Assembly (NCBI GenBank): GCA_036501535.1
Contig: DASYAE010000006.1
Span: 1-28,435, forward strand
Source of the DNA: DASYAE01 sp036501535
GTDB lineage: Bacteria; Actinomycetota; Actinomycetes; Streptomycetales; Catenulisporaceae
Direction: 5' to 3'
Length of the DNA stretch: 28,435 nucleotides
The position numbers and the translations under genes were made by a program. Of this stretch, positions 7,601 to 13,615 are shown piece by piece. The first letter of the stretch is position 1. Each line of letters begins with the position of its first letter. Under the pieces are notes generated by a model, which was not told the DNA's origin, made no database searches, and was given only the letters and a program-made list of their open reading frames with translations.

Positions 7601-8143
7601 CTGCCGCGCGGCGCCGACCGGGCGCTGCACACCAAGCTCGGGCCCGGCGGCCTGTCCGATGTCGAGTGGGCCGTTCAACTCCTTCAGTTGCAGAACGCCG
7701 GCCGGGATCCGGCACTGCGCACGACCGCCACCCGCGCGGCGATGCGCGCGGCGGTCGCGGCCGGACTGCTGACCGACGAGGACGGAGTGCTGCTGGAGGC
7801 CGCCTGGTGCGAGAACACGCGGATGCGCAACGGGATCACCGTCGTGCGCGGCCGGCCGGGCGACCAAGTGCCGACGAGCCCGCGCGAGCTCGCCGGCATC
7901 GGCCGGTACCTCTACTCCTGGGACCCGGACGTGCCGGGATCGCCGAGCCTGGTGGCGCCAGGGGCATATGAGGCGCAAGGGGCACTTGGCGCGCCTAAAA
8001 CGCGCGGCTACGGATATTCCGGCGACCCCGGCGGGAACGCCGGACAGATCGCATACCGTCTGGACAACGAGGCCCTGCTCGACATGCACCGCCGCACCAC
8101 CCGCCGGGCCCGCGCAGTGTTCGAACGCCGGTTCTACGGTTGA
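4700..8143 (+). CDS. glnE: Bifunctional glutamine synthetase adenylyltransferase/deadenylylase GlnE
   Basis: About 1147 residues. It attaches and removes AMP on a Tyr of glutamine synthetase in response to nitrogen state. It has two copies of the same module. The N-terminal (deadenylylating) copy has GMGKCGARELNY followed by SDVDVVFV at ~232-252, then LRPEGKAGPLVR and KLGPGGLRDVEF. The C-terminal (adenylylating) copy has GRFGGSELGYGSDADVLFV from ~826, then LRPEGRQGPLVR and KLGPGGLSDVEW. Both nucleotidyltransferase D-x-D pairs are intact. The family is usually ~950-1050 residues; the excess lies in a Pro/Thr/Asn-rich linker (~729-764) made of a 15-residue duplication. GTG 4700 is chosen from the TACAGT-6 nt-GTG arrangement; GTG 4706 and 4715 are alternatives. 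glnE lies near glnA2 in Streptomyces too, so the neighbourhood looks conserved. Confidence 0.95.
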   Translation: MAVDRVRESRISILARRGFVDPRAAAQLLDGPALGELGRDPMLMEGLSRAGDPDLALNSLTRLLEAAADPDALRNTLASSKPLRDRLLGVLGVSAALGDFLARHPDSWHALEEFDTAELRPDAGWFRSIMLHAVGVEPAGGASADGNGGGNSGGSGAPVARLTGIEAADALRIAYRRLLLAVTARDIVASADLPVVTADLADLAGATLEAALAVARAEEPEGATPCRLAVIGMGKCGARELNYVSDVDVVFVGESCAADAPSADALSDGADDAGSALRSATRLASRMIRLCSDITGEGTIWQVDAALRPEGKAGPLVRTLASHAAYYQRWAKTWEFQALLKARPVAGDAALGAAYLTMVEPLVWSVAARENFVGDVQAMRRRIVDHATSSLRRAPGSVGVDRELKLGPGGLRDVEFAVQLLQLVHGRSDESLRVRSTLEALDVLAQGGYVGREDAAHLSDAYRFLRTVEHRIQLFRLERTHTMPEDPAALRRIGRSMGWTATPAQELRQAWKSHALEVRRLHEKLFYRPLLTAVARLDETSAAMTSAVGPSPRLSAEAARSRLAALGYADPAGAMANIAALATGVSRRAAIQRTLLPVLLGWFADAPDPDAGLLNFRRVSDALGSTPWYLRSLRDEGEAAWRLATVLSSGTYAPDLLMRAPEAVALLSDDRALELRSRAALETEMIALVQRAGDAEQAVTAIRAVRRRELFRIVAADLLGVIEPVGATAGPATANPAGVNPVSTGPASSNPTGTPGTAGTSDPPWGPGRRDGSERPAGDRLDRLGWALTDLTAATLEATLRAVGMHRSGRHAGEPLPTRFAVIAVGRFGGSELGYGSDADVLFVHEPLPGADEQAASEAAFEVANELRRLLQAPAADPPLLIDADLRPEGRQGPLVRSLAAYAEYYRRWSRIWESQALLRATPVAGDAGVGARFVELVDPIRYPDDGLSEPEVREIRRLKARMEAERLPRGADRALHTKLGPGGLSDVEWAVQLLQLQNAGRDPALRTTATRAAMRAAVAAGLLTDEDGVLLEAAWCENTRMRNGITVVRGRPGDQVPTSPRELAGIGRYLYSWDPDVPGSPSLVAPGAYEAQGALGAPKTRGYGYSGDPGGNAGQIAYRLDNEALLDMHRRTTRRARAVFERRFYG
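6887..6976 (+). repeat. 45-bp imperfect tandem duplication inside glnE
   Basis: GGTCCTGCAA recurs at 6887 and 6932, 45 bp (15 codons) apart, and the following bases remain similar. The encoded units are GPATANPAGVNPVST and GPASSNPTGTPGTAG. It lies in the linker between the two catalytic modules and keeps the reading frame. Confidence 0.7.
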
Positions 8144-8181
8144 TTCAGGTGATCAGGCTGATCAAGTAGAGGACGCCTGAC

Positions 8182-8203
8182 GCCCGGTCACCGGCCGCCG
8201 GGC
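8182..8203. terminator. Hairpin between convergent glnE and the 8242-8871 gene
   Basis: GCCCGG (8182-8187) and CCGGGC (8198-8203) enclose 10 nt, in the 98-bp gap between two convergent stop codons. A short GGGCC tandem run follows to about 8217. Position supports a bidirectional terminator; the stem is modest and lacks a U-tract. Confidence 0.4.
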
Positions 8204-8241
8204 CGGGCCGGGCCGGATCGGCGGCGGGGCAAGAGGCCGCG

Positions 8242-8871
8242 TCAGGACTCCTCCGGCGAGACCGGCCTGGCGGCTGGCGGATCGAGGCGGCGGCCGAGTT
8301 CGTCGACGAGGCGCGCCTTGACCGCCTCGCGCCGCACCGCCGTGACCGATCTGCCGTGCCGCCGGCTGATCTCCAGCCAGCTCAGGTCGCCGAGCACCTC
8401 CGCGGTGAGCTGCTCGCGCTCGGGCTCGGTCCACAGCGCGCCCGCGTTGGGGTGCCGGGAGTTCGGCGGCCGCCTCCTCGGCTCGGGCGCCCGCCAGGTC
8501 AGCGAGGCCACGTCGGCCCGCGGCACCGACCGCACCACGTCGTCGCCGGAGAGGAAGAGCAGCTGCGGCCCGTCGAAGCGGACGGACTCCGCGGCCAGGC
8601 GGACCGTGAGCGTCGCGGAGCCCGGGCCGAGCGCCTGCCGCTGGCCCTGGCCGGGCGGCGCCTGCTGGTGGCCGTAACCGGGCAGTGGCTGCTGTTGGCC
8701 GTAACCCGCCTCGGCGCCGGAAGCCTCGCCGTATCCGAACTCGCCGAGCCAGGCGGGCCCGGCGGAGGGCCGGACCTCGAGCTCGACGATGCAGGCCGGC
8801 TGATCGGCGGGCTTGGCAGCGGGGTCGCGCACCGGGGCGGGCCGCGGGGATTCGAGGTGGAGCATGGACAT
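8242..8871 (-). CDS. Hypothetical actinobacterial protein with C-terminal HTH-like segment
   Basis: A 209-residue protein I cannot assign. Residues ~60-95 are Gly/Gln/Tyr-rich with a small repeat (GYGQQQPLPGYGHQQ). The middle (~100-140) is a probable beta-rich module, LTVRLAAESVRFDG then LLFLSGDDVVRSVPRADV. The C-terminal part, WTEPEREQLTAEVLGDLSW then EISRRHGRSVTAVRREAV, looks like a helix-turn-helix with the 'LSWLEISRRHGRS' pattern of a short-range DNA-binding domain. ATG 8871 has AGGAGG 4 nt upstream; ATG 8865, two codons inside, would have 10 nt spacing, so either may be used. A regulatory role is only a guess from the HTH-like segment. Confidence 0.72.
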   Translation of the reverse strand: MSMLHLESPRPAPVRDPAAKPADQPACIVELEVRPSAGPAWLGEFGYGEASGAEAGYGQQQPLPGYGHQQAPPGQGQRQALGPGSATLTVRLAAESVRFDGPQLLFLSGDDVVRSVPRADVASLTWRAPEPRRRPPNSRHPNAGALWTEPEREQLTAEVLGDLSWLEISRRHGRSVTAVRREAVKARLVDELGRRLDPPAARPVSPEES

Positions 8872-8968
8872 GGTTCCTCCTGGGGCATCGAAGCCGGGTG
8901 GCAAATGGGACGTTCTCTGACGTCTCGTCATCGACTATGACAGGAGGGTCCGACAGACTTTCGGCCAT

Positions 8969-9028
8969 AGCATCGCGGCAGCACACAGCGCACATGACAG
9001 ACATGCACGCGTGTACTGCCGCGATGCT
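8969..9028. repeat. Long inverted repeat with perfect 13-bp arms
   Basis: AGCATCGCGGCAG at 8969-8981 is exactly complementary to CTGCCGCGATGCT at 9016-9028 around a 34-nt loop; similarity continues imperfectly inwards (ACAC/GTGT). It lies 75 nt past the stop of the minus-strand gene ending at 9103 and ~100 nt before the start of the minus-strand gene at 8871. It could be a terminator of the former or a control element of the latter. Confidence 0.7.
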
Positions 9029-9102
9029 TTCAGCGAAGGGTTACGGGCCTTGGCTGCCGCTCAGGCGCGCCAGGCCGCACCGTGCGTCGGTCAGCCGGCC
9101 GG

Positions 9103-9549
9103 CTAGCTCATGTACTTCTGGATCAGGGCGCCGAGCCGCGGCAGGGCGGTCTCGACGTTCTTCACGCCGGAAGAGCGGATCATGTTGTAGGCCTTGCGGA
9201 TCGGAGCGCGGGTGGAGGCCGCGGCCCGCGCGTCGGTCACCGACAGCAGGGCCTCGGAGACCTCGCCGCCGCGGTCGGACAGGTAGCCGCCGAAGTCGCC
9301 ACCGCCCTCGTCGGTGAACGCGGCCCAGTACGGCTCCAGCTTGGCGAGCATCTCGGGCAGCAGGGTGTCGACAGCGTCGTGGATGATGCCCGAGGCGAAG
9401 GCGTTGACCGTCTTGTAGGCCGCCTTGATCGCCGTGCCGGAGATCCCCGACTTGTCCTTCACCTCTTCCTCGACCAGCTTCTGGCAGTCGGTCACGACCT
9501 TAGGACGGACGTCCTTAGCGAGCAGTACGTCCTGAAGCGTTACCGCCAT
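9103..9549 (-). CDS. Conserved actinobacterial protein of unknown function (DUF6918-like)
   Basis: A 148-residue soluble, helical protein without signal or membrane segment. It begins AVTLQDVLLAKDVRPKVVTDC, continues EEEVKDKSGISGTAIKAAYKTV, and ends RKAYNMIRSSGVKNVETALPRL. This pattern matches a small actinobacterial family I remember as DUF6918; its function is unknown. ATG 9549 is chosen because AAGGAG lies 8 nt upstream; the ATG two codons earlier (9555) would leave only 2 nt. It follows the acyl-CoA dehydrogenase gene on the same strand with a 124-nt gap containing a possible hairpin, so it is probably a separate unit. Confidence 0.75.
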   Translation of the reverse strand: MAVTLQDVLLAKDVRPKVVTDCQKLVEEEVKDKSGISGTAIKAAYKTVNAFASGIIHDAVDTLLPEMLAKLEPYWAAFTDEGGGDFGGYLSDRGGEVSEALLSVTDARAAASTRAPIRKAYNMIRSSGVKNVETALPRLGALIQKYMS

Positions 9550-9608
9550 GCGCATTTCTCCTTGTCGCGAGGGCATGAGCCCATCTTGCTTATGCGGGTC
9601 CTGGCAGA

Positions 9609-9652
9609 GCGCCCTCCCCGAGACCTGTGCGGCCCCGCCCGGCTCAGGGCGC
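9609..9652 (-). terminator. Possible terminator of the acyl-CoA catabolic operon
   Basis: GCGCCCT (9609-9615) pairs with AGGGCGC (9646-9652) around a 30-nt loop, in the gap after the acyl-CoA dehydrogenase stop at 9674. The long loop and lack of a U-tract keep confidence low. Confidence 0.3.
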
Positions 9653-9673
9653 GGATAGGCTACCGCATCCGGA

Positions 9674-10831
9674 TTACCTCGGAAGCCCAAGATCTCGTGC
9701 GATAAGCATCCTTTGCACTTCACTGGTGCCCTCGCCGATCTCAAGGATCTTCGCGTCCCGGTAGAAACGGCCGACCGGGAACTCGTTCATGAAGCCGTAT
9801 CCTCCGAACACCTGTGCAGCCTCGCGGGCGTTGTCGACCGCTGCTTCGCTCGCCGCCAGCTTCGCCATCGCGGCCTGCTTTTTGAACGGCTTGCCGAGCA
9901 TGAGCAGTGCGGCGGCGTGCCTATAGGCGAGGCGCGCGGTATGCGCCCGCGTCTCCATATCAGCGATCTTGAATTGAATCGCCTGATACGTGCCAATGGC
10001 TTTGCCGAATGCGACGCGTTCTTTGGCGTAGCGCACGCATTCGTCGGCGCAGCCCTGTGCGAGACCGGCGGACAGCGCCGCAATAGCGATCCGGCCCTCA
10101 TCAAGCGTCTGCAGGAACTGCGCGTAGCCGCGGCCGCGCTCTCCGAGCAGGTTCTCCTCAGGCACGCGGCAGTTGTCGAACGACAGGCCGTGCGTGTCGG
10201 AGGCGCACCAGCCGACCTTGGAGTATCCGGGCTCGACCGTGAAGCCCGCCGTCCCGGAGGGCACGCAGATCGCCGAGATCTCCTTGCGGCCGTCCGCTGC
10301 GGTGCCGGTCACCGCAGTCACCGTGACGATCTCGGTGATGTCGGTGCCGGAGTTGGTGATGAACGACTTCGATCCGTCCACGACCCACTGGCCGCCGTTC
10401 AGCTGCGCGCGCGTCTTCGTTCCGCCGGCGTCCGAGCCGCCGTCCGGCTCGGTCAGGCCGAACGCGCCGAGCGACTGTCCGCTGCACAGGCGCGGCAGCC
10501 AGCGTTCGCGCTGCTCGCGCGAGCCGAACCGGTAGATCGGCATGGAGCCCAGGGAGACGCCCGCCTCCAGCGTGATCGCTACCGAGGAGTCCACCCGGGC
10601 GAGCTCCTCCAGAGCGACGCAGAGGGCGAAGTAATCCCCGCCCATGCCGCCGTACTCCTCGGGGAAGGGCAGGCCGAATAAACCCATTCGGCCCATCGCG
10701 GCGACCAGCGGATAAGGGAACGCATGGCGTTCGTAGTAGTCGCCGATGATGGGAGCCACCTCCGCATGGGCGAACTCCTCGACGGTCTTGCGCAGCTCTT
10801 CGAGCTCTGCGGGCAGTTCTGCGGCGTACAC
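9674..10831 (-). CDS. Acyl-CoA dehydrogenase of the leucine-type catabolic operon
   Basis: A 385-residue FAD-dependent acyl-CoA dehydrogenase that introduces the alpha-beta double bond in a short or branched acyl-CoA. Family marks include FGLTEPDGGSDAGGTKT and KSFITNSG in the FAD region, RVAFGKAIGTYQAIQ, QVFGGYGFMNEFPVGRFYRDAKI, and GEGTSEVQR. The catalytic Glu is at position 367 (IGEGTSE), the common short-chain/isobutyryl-CoA position. The place where isovaleryl-CoA dehydrogenases carry their Glu (LDxER in helix G) holds Gly246 in LDEGR. It resembles what I recall of Streptomyces AcdH, which sits in the same kind of cluster, and corresponds by position to liuA/ivd. GTG 10831 is preceded by AGAAGGAG with 7 nt spacing. 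It is last of the four genes and probably co-transcribed, 83 nt after the HMG-CoA lyase. Confidence 0.92.
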   Translation of the reverse strand: MYAAELPAELEELRKTVEEFAHAEVAPIIGDYYERHAFPYPLVAAMGRMGLFGLPFPEEYGGMGGDYFALCVALEELARVDSSVAITLEAGVSLGSMPIYRFGSREQRERWLPRLCSGQSLGAFGLTEPDGGSDAGGTKTRAQLNGGQWVVDGSKSFITNSGTDITEIVTVTAVTGTAADGRKEISAICVPSGTAGFTVEPGYSKVGWCASDTHGLSFDNCRVPEENLLGERGRGYAQFLQTLDEGRIAIAALSAGLAQGCADECVRYAKERVAFGKAIGTYQAIQFKIADMETRAHTARLAYRHAAALLMLGKPFKKQAAMAKLAASEAAVDNAREAAQVFGGYGFMNEFPVGRFYRDAKILEIGEGTSEVQRMLIARDLGLPR

Positions 10832-10914
10832 GCGGCTGCTCCTTCTGCGAACGGGCGCTGTCCTGTAGTTGTACCGCGGGCGTTGCTCCCGCGTCGGATC
10901 GGCCAGCGGCGGTC

Positions 10915-11847
10915 CTATGAACCCTTGGTGAGGGCTTGGACTGCGCGGGAGGGGGTCGGGCGGCCCAGAACGCCGGCCATCCAGAGCGAGGTGTCGACGA
11001 GGCCCGGCAGGCTCATGCCGGTCTCGATGCCTAGACCGTCGAGCATCCACACGAGGTCTTCGGTAGCGAGGTTGCCTGTGGCTGACTCGGCGTAAGGGCA
11101 GCCGCCGAGGCCACCTGCGGAGGCGTCGACCGTGGTGATCCCGGCTTGGAGCGCAGTCAGCGTGTTGGACAGCGCCTGGCCGTACGTGTCGTGGAAGTGC
11201 ACGGCGAGCCGGTCCGGGCCGATACCGCGCTGTGCGAGCAGATCGAGCAGGGCGATGACGTGTCCGGGAGTGGCCGTGCCGATCGTGTCGCCGAGGCTGA
11301 CCTGATAGCAGCCGAGGGCGATCAGGCGCTCGACGACGGCCACCACAGCCTCTGGAGCGACCGCGCCCTCCCACGGATCGCCGAAGCACATCGAGACGTA
11401 GCCGCGGATCCGCATACCGCGCTCGAGCCCTTGACGGGTGACCGCGGCGATGTCGCTCAGCGCGCCCTCCACGGTGCTGTTGAGGTTGCGCTTGGCGAAG
11501 ATCTCGGTCGCGGAGGCGAAGACGGCGATGTCGGTCACTGCGGCGGCGATCGCGCGCTCAAGGCCGCGCGGGTTCGGGACGAGCACCGGATAGCGGACCC
11601 CCGGGCGGACCGGCAGCAGCGCGATCAGCGCCTCGGCATCGGCCAGCTGGGGGACCCACTTCGGGTGCACGAAGCTGGTCGCCTCGATCTCCCGCGCCCC
11701 GGCCTCGGCCAGCCGGGCGATGAACTCGGCCTTCACCTCGGTCGAGACGACGGTCTTCTCGTTCTGCAGCCCGTCGCGGGCGCCGACTTCGTACACGGTC
11801 ACCCGTTCGGGCAGGCCGGCCCGGGGGAAGCGCTGCGGAAGGCTCAC
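10915..11847 (-). CDS. Hydroxymethylglutaryl-CoA lyase
   Basis: A 310-residue TIM-barrel lyase of the HMGL family that splits 3-hydroxy-3-methylglutaryl-CoA into acetoacetate and acetyl-CoA, the last step of leucine breakdown (names liuE, mvaB or hmgL in other organisms). It starts with EVGARDGLQNE (metal/catalytic Arg-Asp block), then FASATEIFAKRN, the metal-binding HFHDTYGQAL, and the active-site loop GGLGGCPYA with its catalytic Cys. Length is normal. GTG 11847 overlaps the TGA of the upstream carboxylase gene as GTGA, and GGAAGGAG lies 7 nt upstream, so translation is probably coupled. Confidence 0.95.
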   Translation of the reverse strand: MSLPQRFPRAGLPERVTVYEVGARDGLQNEKTVVSTEVKAEFIARLAEAGAREIEATSFVHPKWVPQLADAEALIALLPVRPGVRYPVLVPNPRGLERAIAAAVTDIAVFASATEIFAKRNLNSTVEGALSDIAAVTRQGLERGMRIRGYVSMCFGDPWEGAVAPEAVVAVVERLIALGCYQVSLGDTIGTATPGHVIALLDLLAQRGIGPDRLAVHFHDTYGQALSNTLTALQAGITTVDASAGGLGGCPYAESATGNLATEDLVWMLDGLGIETGMSLPGLVDTSLWMAGVLGRPTPSRAVQALTKGS

Positions 11848-13610
11848 GACCGGTCTCCTTCCGATGGCTCAGCGGACGGTGCTCCGACGGCGTCGGACGC
11901 CGGCAGGGCCGGATCCTCGATCTCGAACAGCAGCGCGCCGATCGGGACCTGCTCGCCGACCGCGGCGCCGACCCGGGCGACCCGCCCGGCCAGCGGCGCG
12001 GTCAGCGTGTGCTCCATCTTCATCGCCTCGACCGCCCCGAGCGGCTCGCCGGCCTCGACGAGCTGACCGGCCGTCACCTTCAGCGCGATGACCGTGCCGG
12101 GCATCGGCGAGCGCACAGTGCCGTCGAGAGGCGCTTGATGCGCCGCGTCGGAGCCGGTGCGACCGGGCGCCGCGGCGCCGGCCGCGGCGCGCGCGGGCAG
12201 CGCCGGCCCGGCGAGCCGCCAGCCGTCCCGGCGGTCGAACGGGGTCGGGCCGTCCGGCTCGAGCCGCGGACGCAGCGGCAGGTCCGGGTTGCGGTCGAGC
12301 CAGCCGGTGTCGATCCGGTTGTCCGCGAACTGGGCCGAGCCGGCCAGGTCGCGCAGGAAGCCGAGATTCGTGACCAGCCCGTCGATCCGGGTGCGGCCGA
12401 GCGCGTCGTACAGGGCGAGGCGCGCGGCCTCCCGGTCCGGGCCGAACGCGATGACTTTTCCGATCATCGGGTCGTACCACGGCGCCACCTCGTCGAAGCT
12501 GCGCAGCGCGGCGTCGACCCGTACGTCGGGTCCCGTAGGCCAGGCCACGAGCCCGGCGCTCCCGGCCTGGGGAAGAAATCCGTGCTCCGCGTCCTCCGCG
12601 TATACGCGCACTTCGATGGCGTGCCCGGTGCTGCGCACATCCTCCTGCCGCAGCGGCAGCGGTTCGCCGCGGGCGACCCGGATCTGCAGCTCCACCAGGT
12701 CCAGGCCGGTGACCAGCTCGGTGACCGGGTGCTCGACCTGCAGCCGGGTGTTCATCTCCAGCAGGAAGAACTCGTCCCCGGCGACGAGGAACTCGACCGT
12801 TCCGGCATTGACGTAGCCGACGGTCTCGCTCAGCCGGACGGCCGCGGCGTGCAGCTGCTCGCGCAGCGCGGGGCCGATGGTCGGTGCCGGGCTCTCCTCG
12901 GCAACCTTCTGATGCCGTCGTTGGGCGGAGCAGTCGCGCTCGCCCAGATGGATGACATTGCCGAACGTATCAGCGAAGACCTGTACCTCGACGTGACGAC
13001 CGAGTTCGATAAAGCGTTCGACCAGAAGGGTGCCGTCGGCGAAGGCGGCCCGTGCCTCCCGCTCGGCGGCGACGAGCGCATCGGGCAGTTCCTCGGCCTC
13101 GCGCACGATCCGCATGCCCTTGCCGCCGCCCCCGGCCGCCGCCTTGACCAGCACGGGGAACTCCAGGTCGCGGCTGTCCGCGCGATAGGCCGGCAGCACC
13201 GGGACGCCGGCCTTCTCGGCGATGTCGCGCGCCGCGTCCTTGCGCCCCATCGCCTCGATCACGCGCGCCGGCGGGCCGATGAAGGTCAGCCCGGCGTCCG
13301 CGCAGGCCTGTGCGAAGGCCGAGCGCTCGGACAGGAACCCATAGCCGGGGTGCACGGCGTCTGCGTCGGTGGACTCGGCGGCGGCGACCAGCTGAGGGAT
13401 GTTCAGATACGAGGCCGCCGGTGCGCTGGAGTCGATCCCGGGCTCGCCGAGACGTATTGCTTCGTCTGCGGCGAGTACATGTGCTGCGTCAACGTCGGCG
13501 TCGGAATAGACGGCGACGGTGCGGATACCCATCGCACGCGCGGTACGCATGATGCGCAGCGCGATCTCACCGCGGTTGGCGACCAGGATCTTGGTGATCT
13601 CGGGAGACAT
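11844..13610 (-). CDS. Biotin-dependent acyl-CoA carboxylase alpha subunit (probable methylcrotonyl-CoA carboxylase)
   Basis: A 588-residue fusion of biotin carboxylase and biotin carrier. The biotin carboxylase part begins ILVANRGEIALRI and has the ATP-grasp loop AAAGGGGKGMR, HVEVQVFAD, ERDCSAQRRHQKVAEE, and MNTRLQVEHPVTE. The C-terminal biotinyl domain has EAMKMEHTLTAPLAG, whose Lys takes biotin. It carboxylates biotin with ATP and bicarbonate and partners with the downstream-numbered transferase subunit (13616-15241). 3-Methylcrotonyl-CoA is inferred as substrate from the HMG-CoA lyase neighbour (liuD equivalent); propionyl/acetyl-CoA use cannot be excluded. ATG 13610 is given; GTG 13619, three codons earlier, overlaps the previous stop as GTGA and is equally credible. 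Confidence 0.92.
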   Translation of the reverse strand: MSPEITKILVANRGEIALRIMRTARAMGIRTVAVYSDADVDAAHVLAADEAIRLGEPGIDSSAPAASYLNIPQLVAAAESTDADAVHPGYGFLSERSAFAQACADAGLTFIGPPARVIEAMGRKDAARDIAEKAGVPVLPAYRADSRDLEFPVLVKAAAGGGGKGMRIVREAEELPDALVAAEREARAAFADGTLLVERFIELGRHVEVQVFADTFGNVIHLGERDCSAQRRHQKVAEESPAPTIGPALREQLHAAAVRLSETVGYVNAGTVEFLVAGDEFFLLEMNTRLQVEHPVTELVTGLDLVELQIRVARGEPLPLRQEDVRSTGHAIEVRVYAEDAEHGFLPQAGSAGLVAWPTGPDVRVDAALRSFDEVAPWYDPMIGKVIAFGPDREAARLALYDALGRTRIDGLVTNLGFLRDLAGSAQFADNRIDTGWLDRNPDLPLRPRLEPDGPTPFDRRDGWRLAGPALPARAAAGAAAPGRTGSDAAHQAPLDGTVRSPMPGTVIALKVTAGQLVEAGEPLGAVEAMKMEHTLTAPLAGRVARVGAAVGEQVPIGALLFEIEDPALPASDAVGAPSAEPSEGDRS

Positions 13611-13615
13611 GGCCC

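Noticed and set aside
8199..8217. GGGCC tandem run as a possible functional repeat
   Set aside because: Short GC-rich runs of this size are expected by chance in non-coding DNA of this composition.
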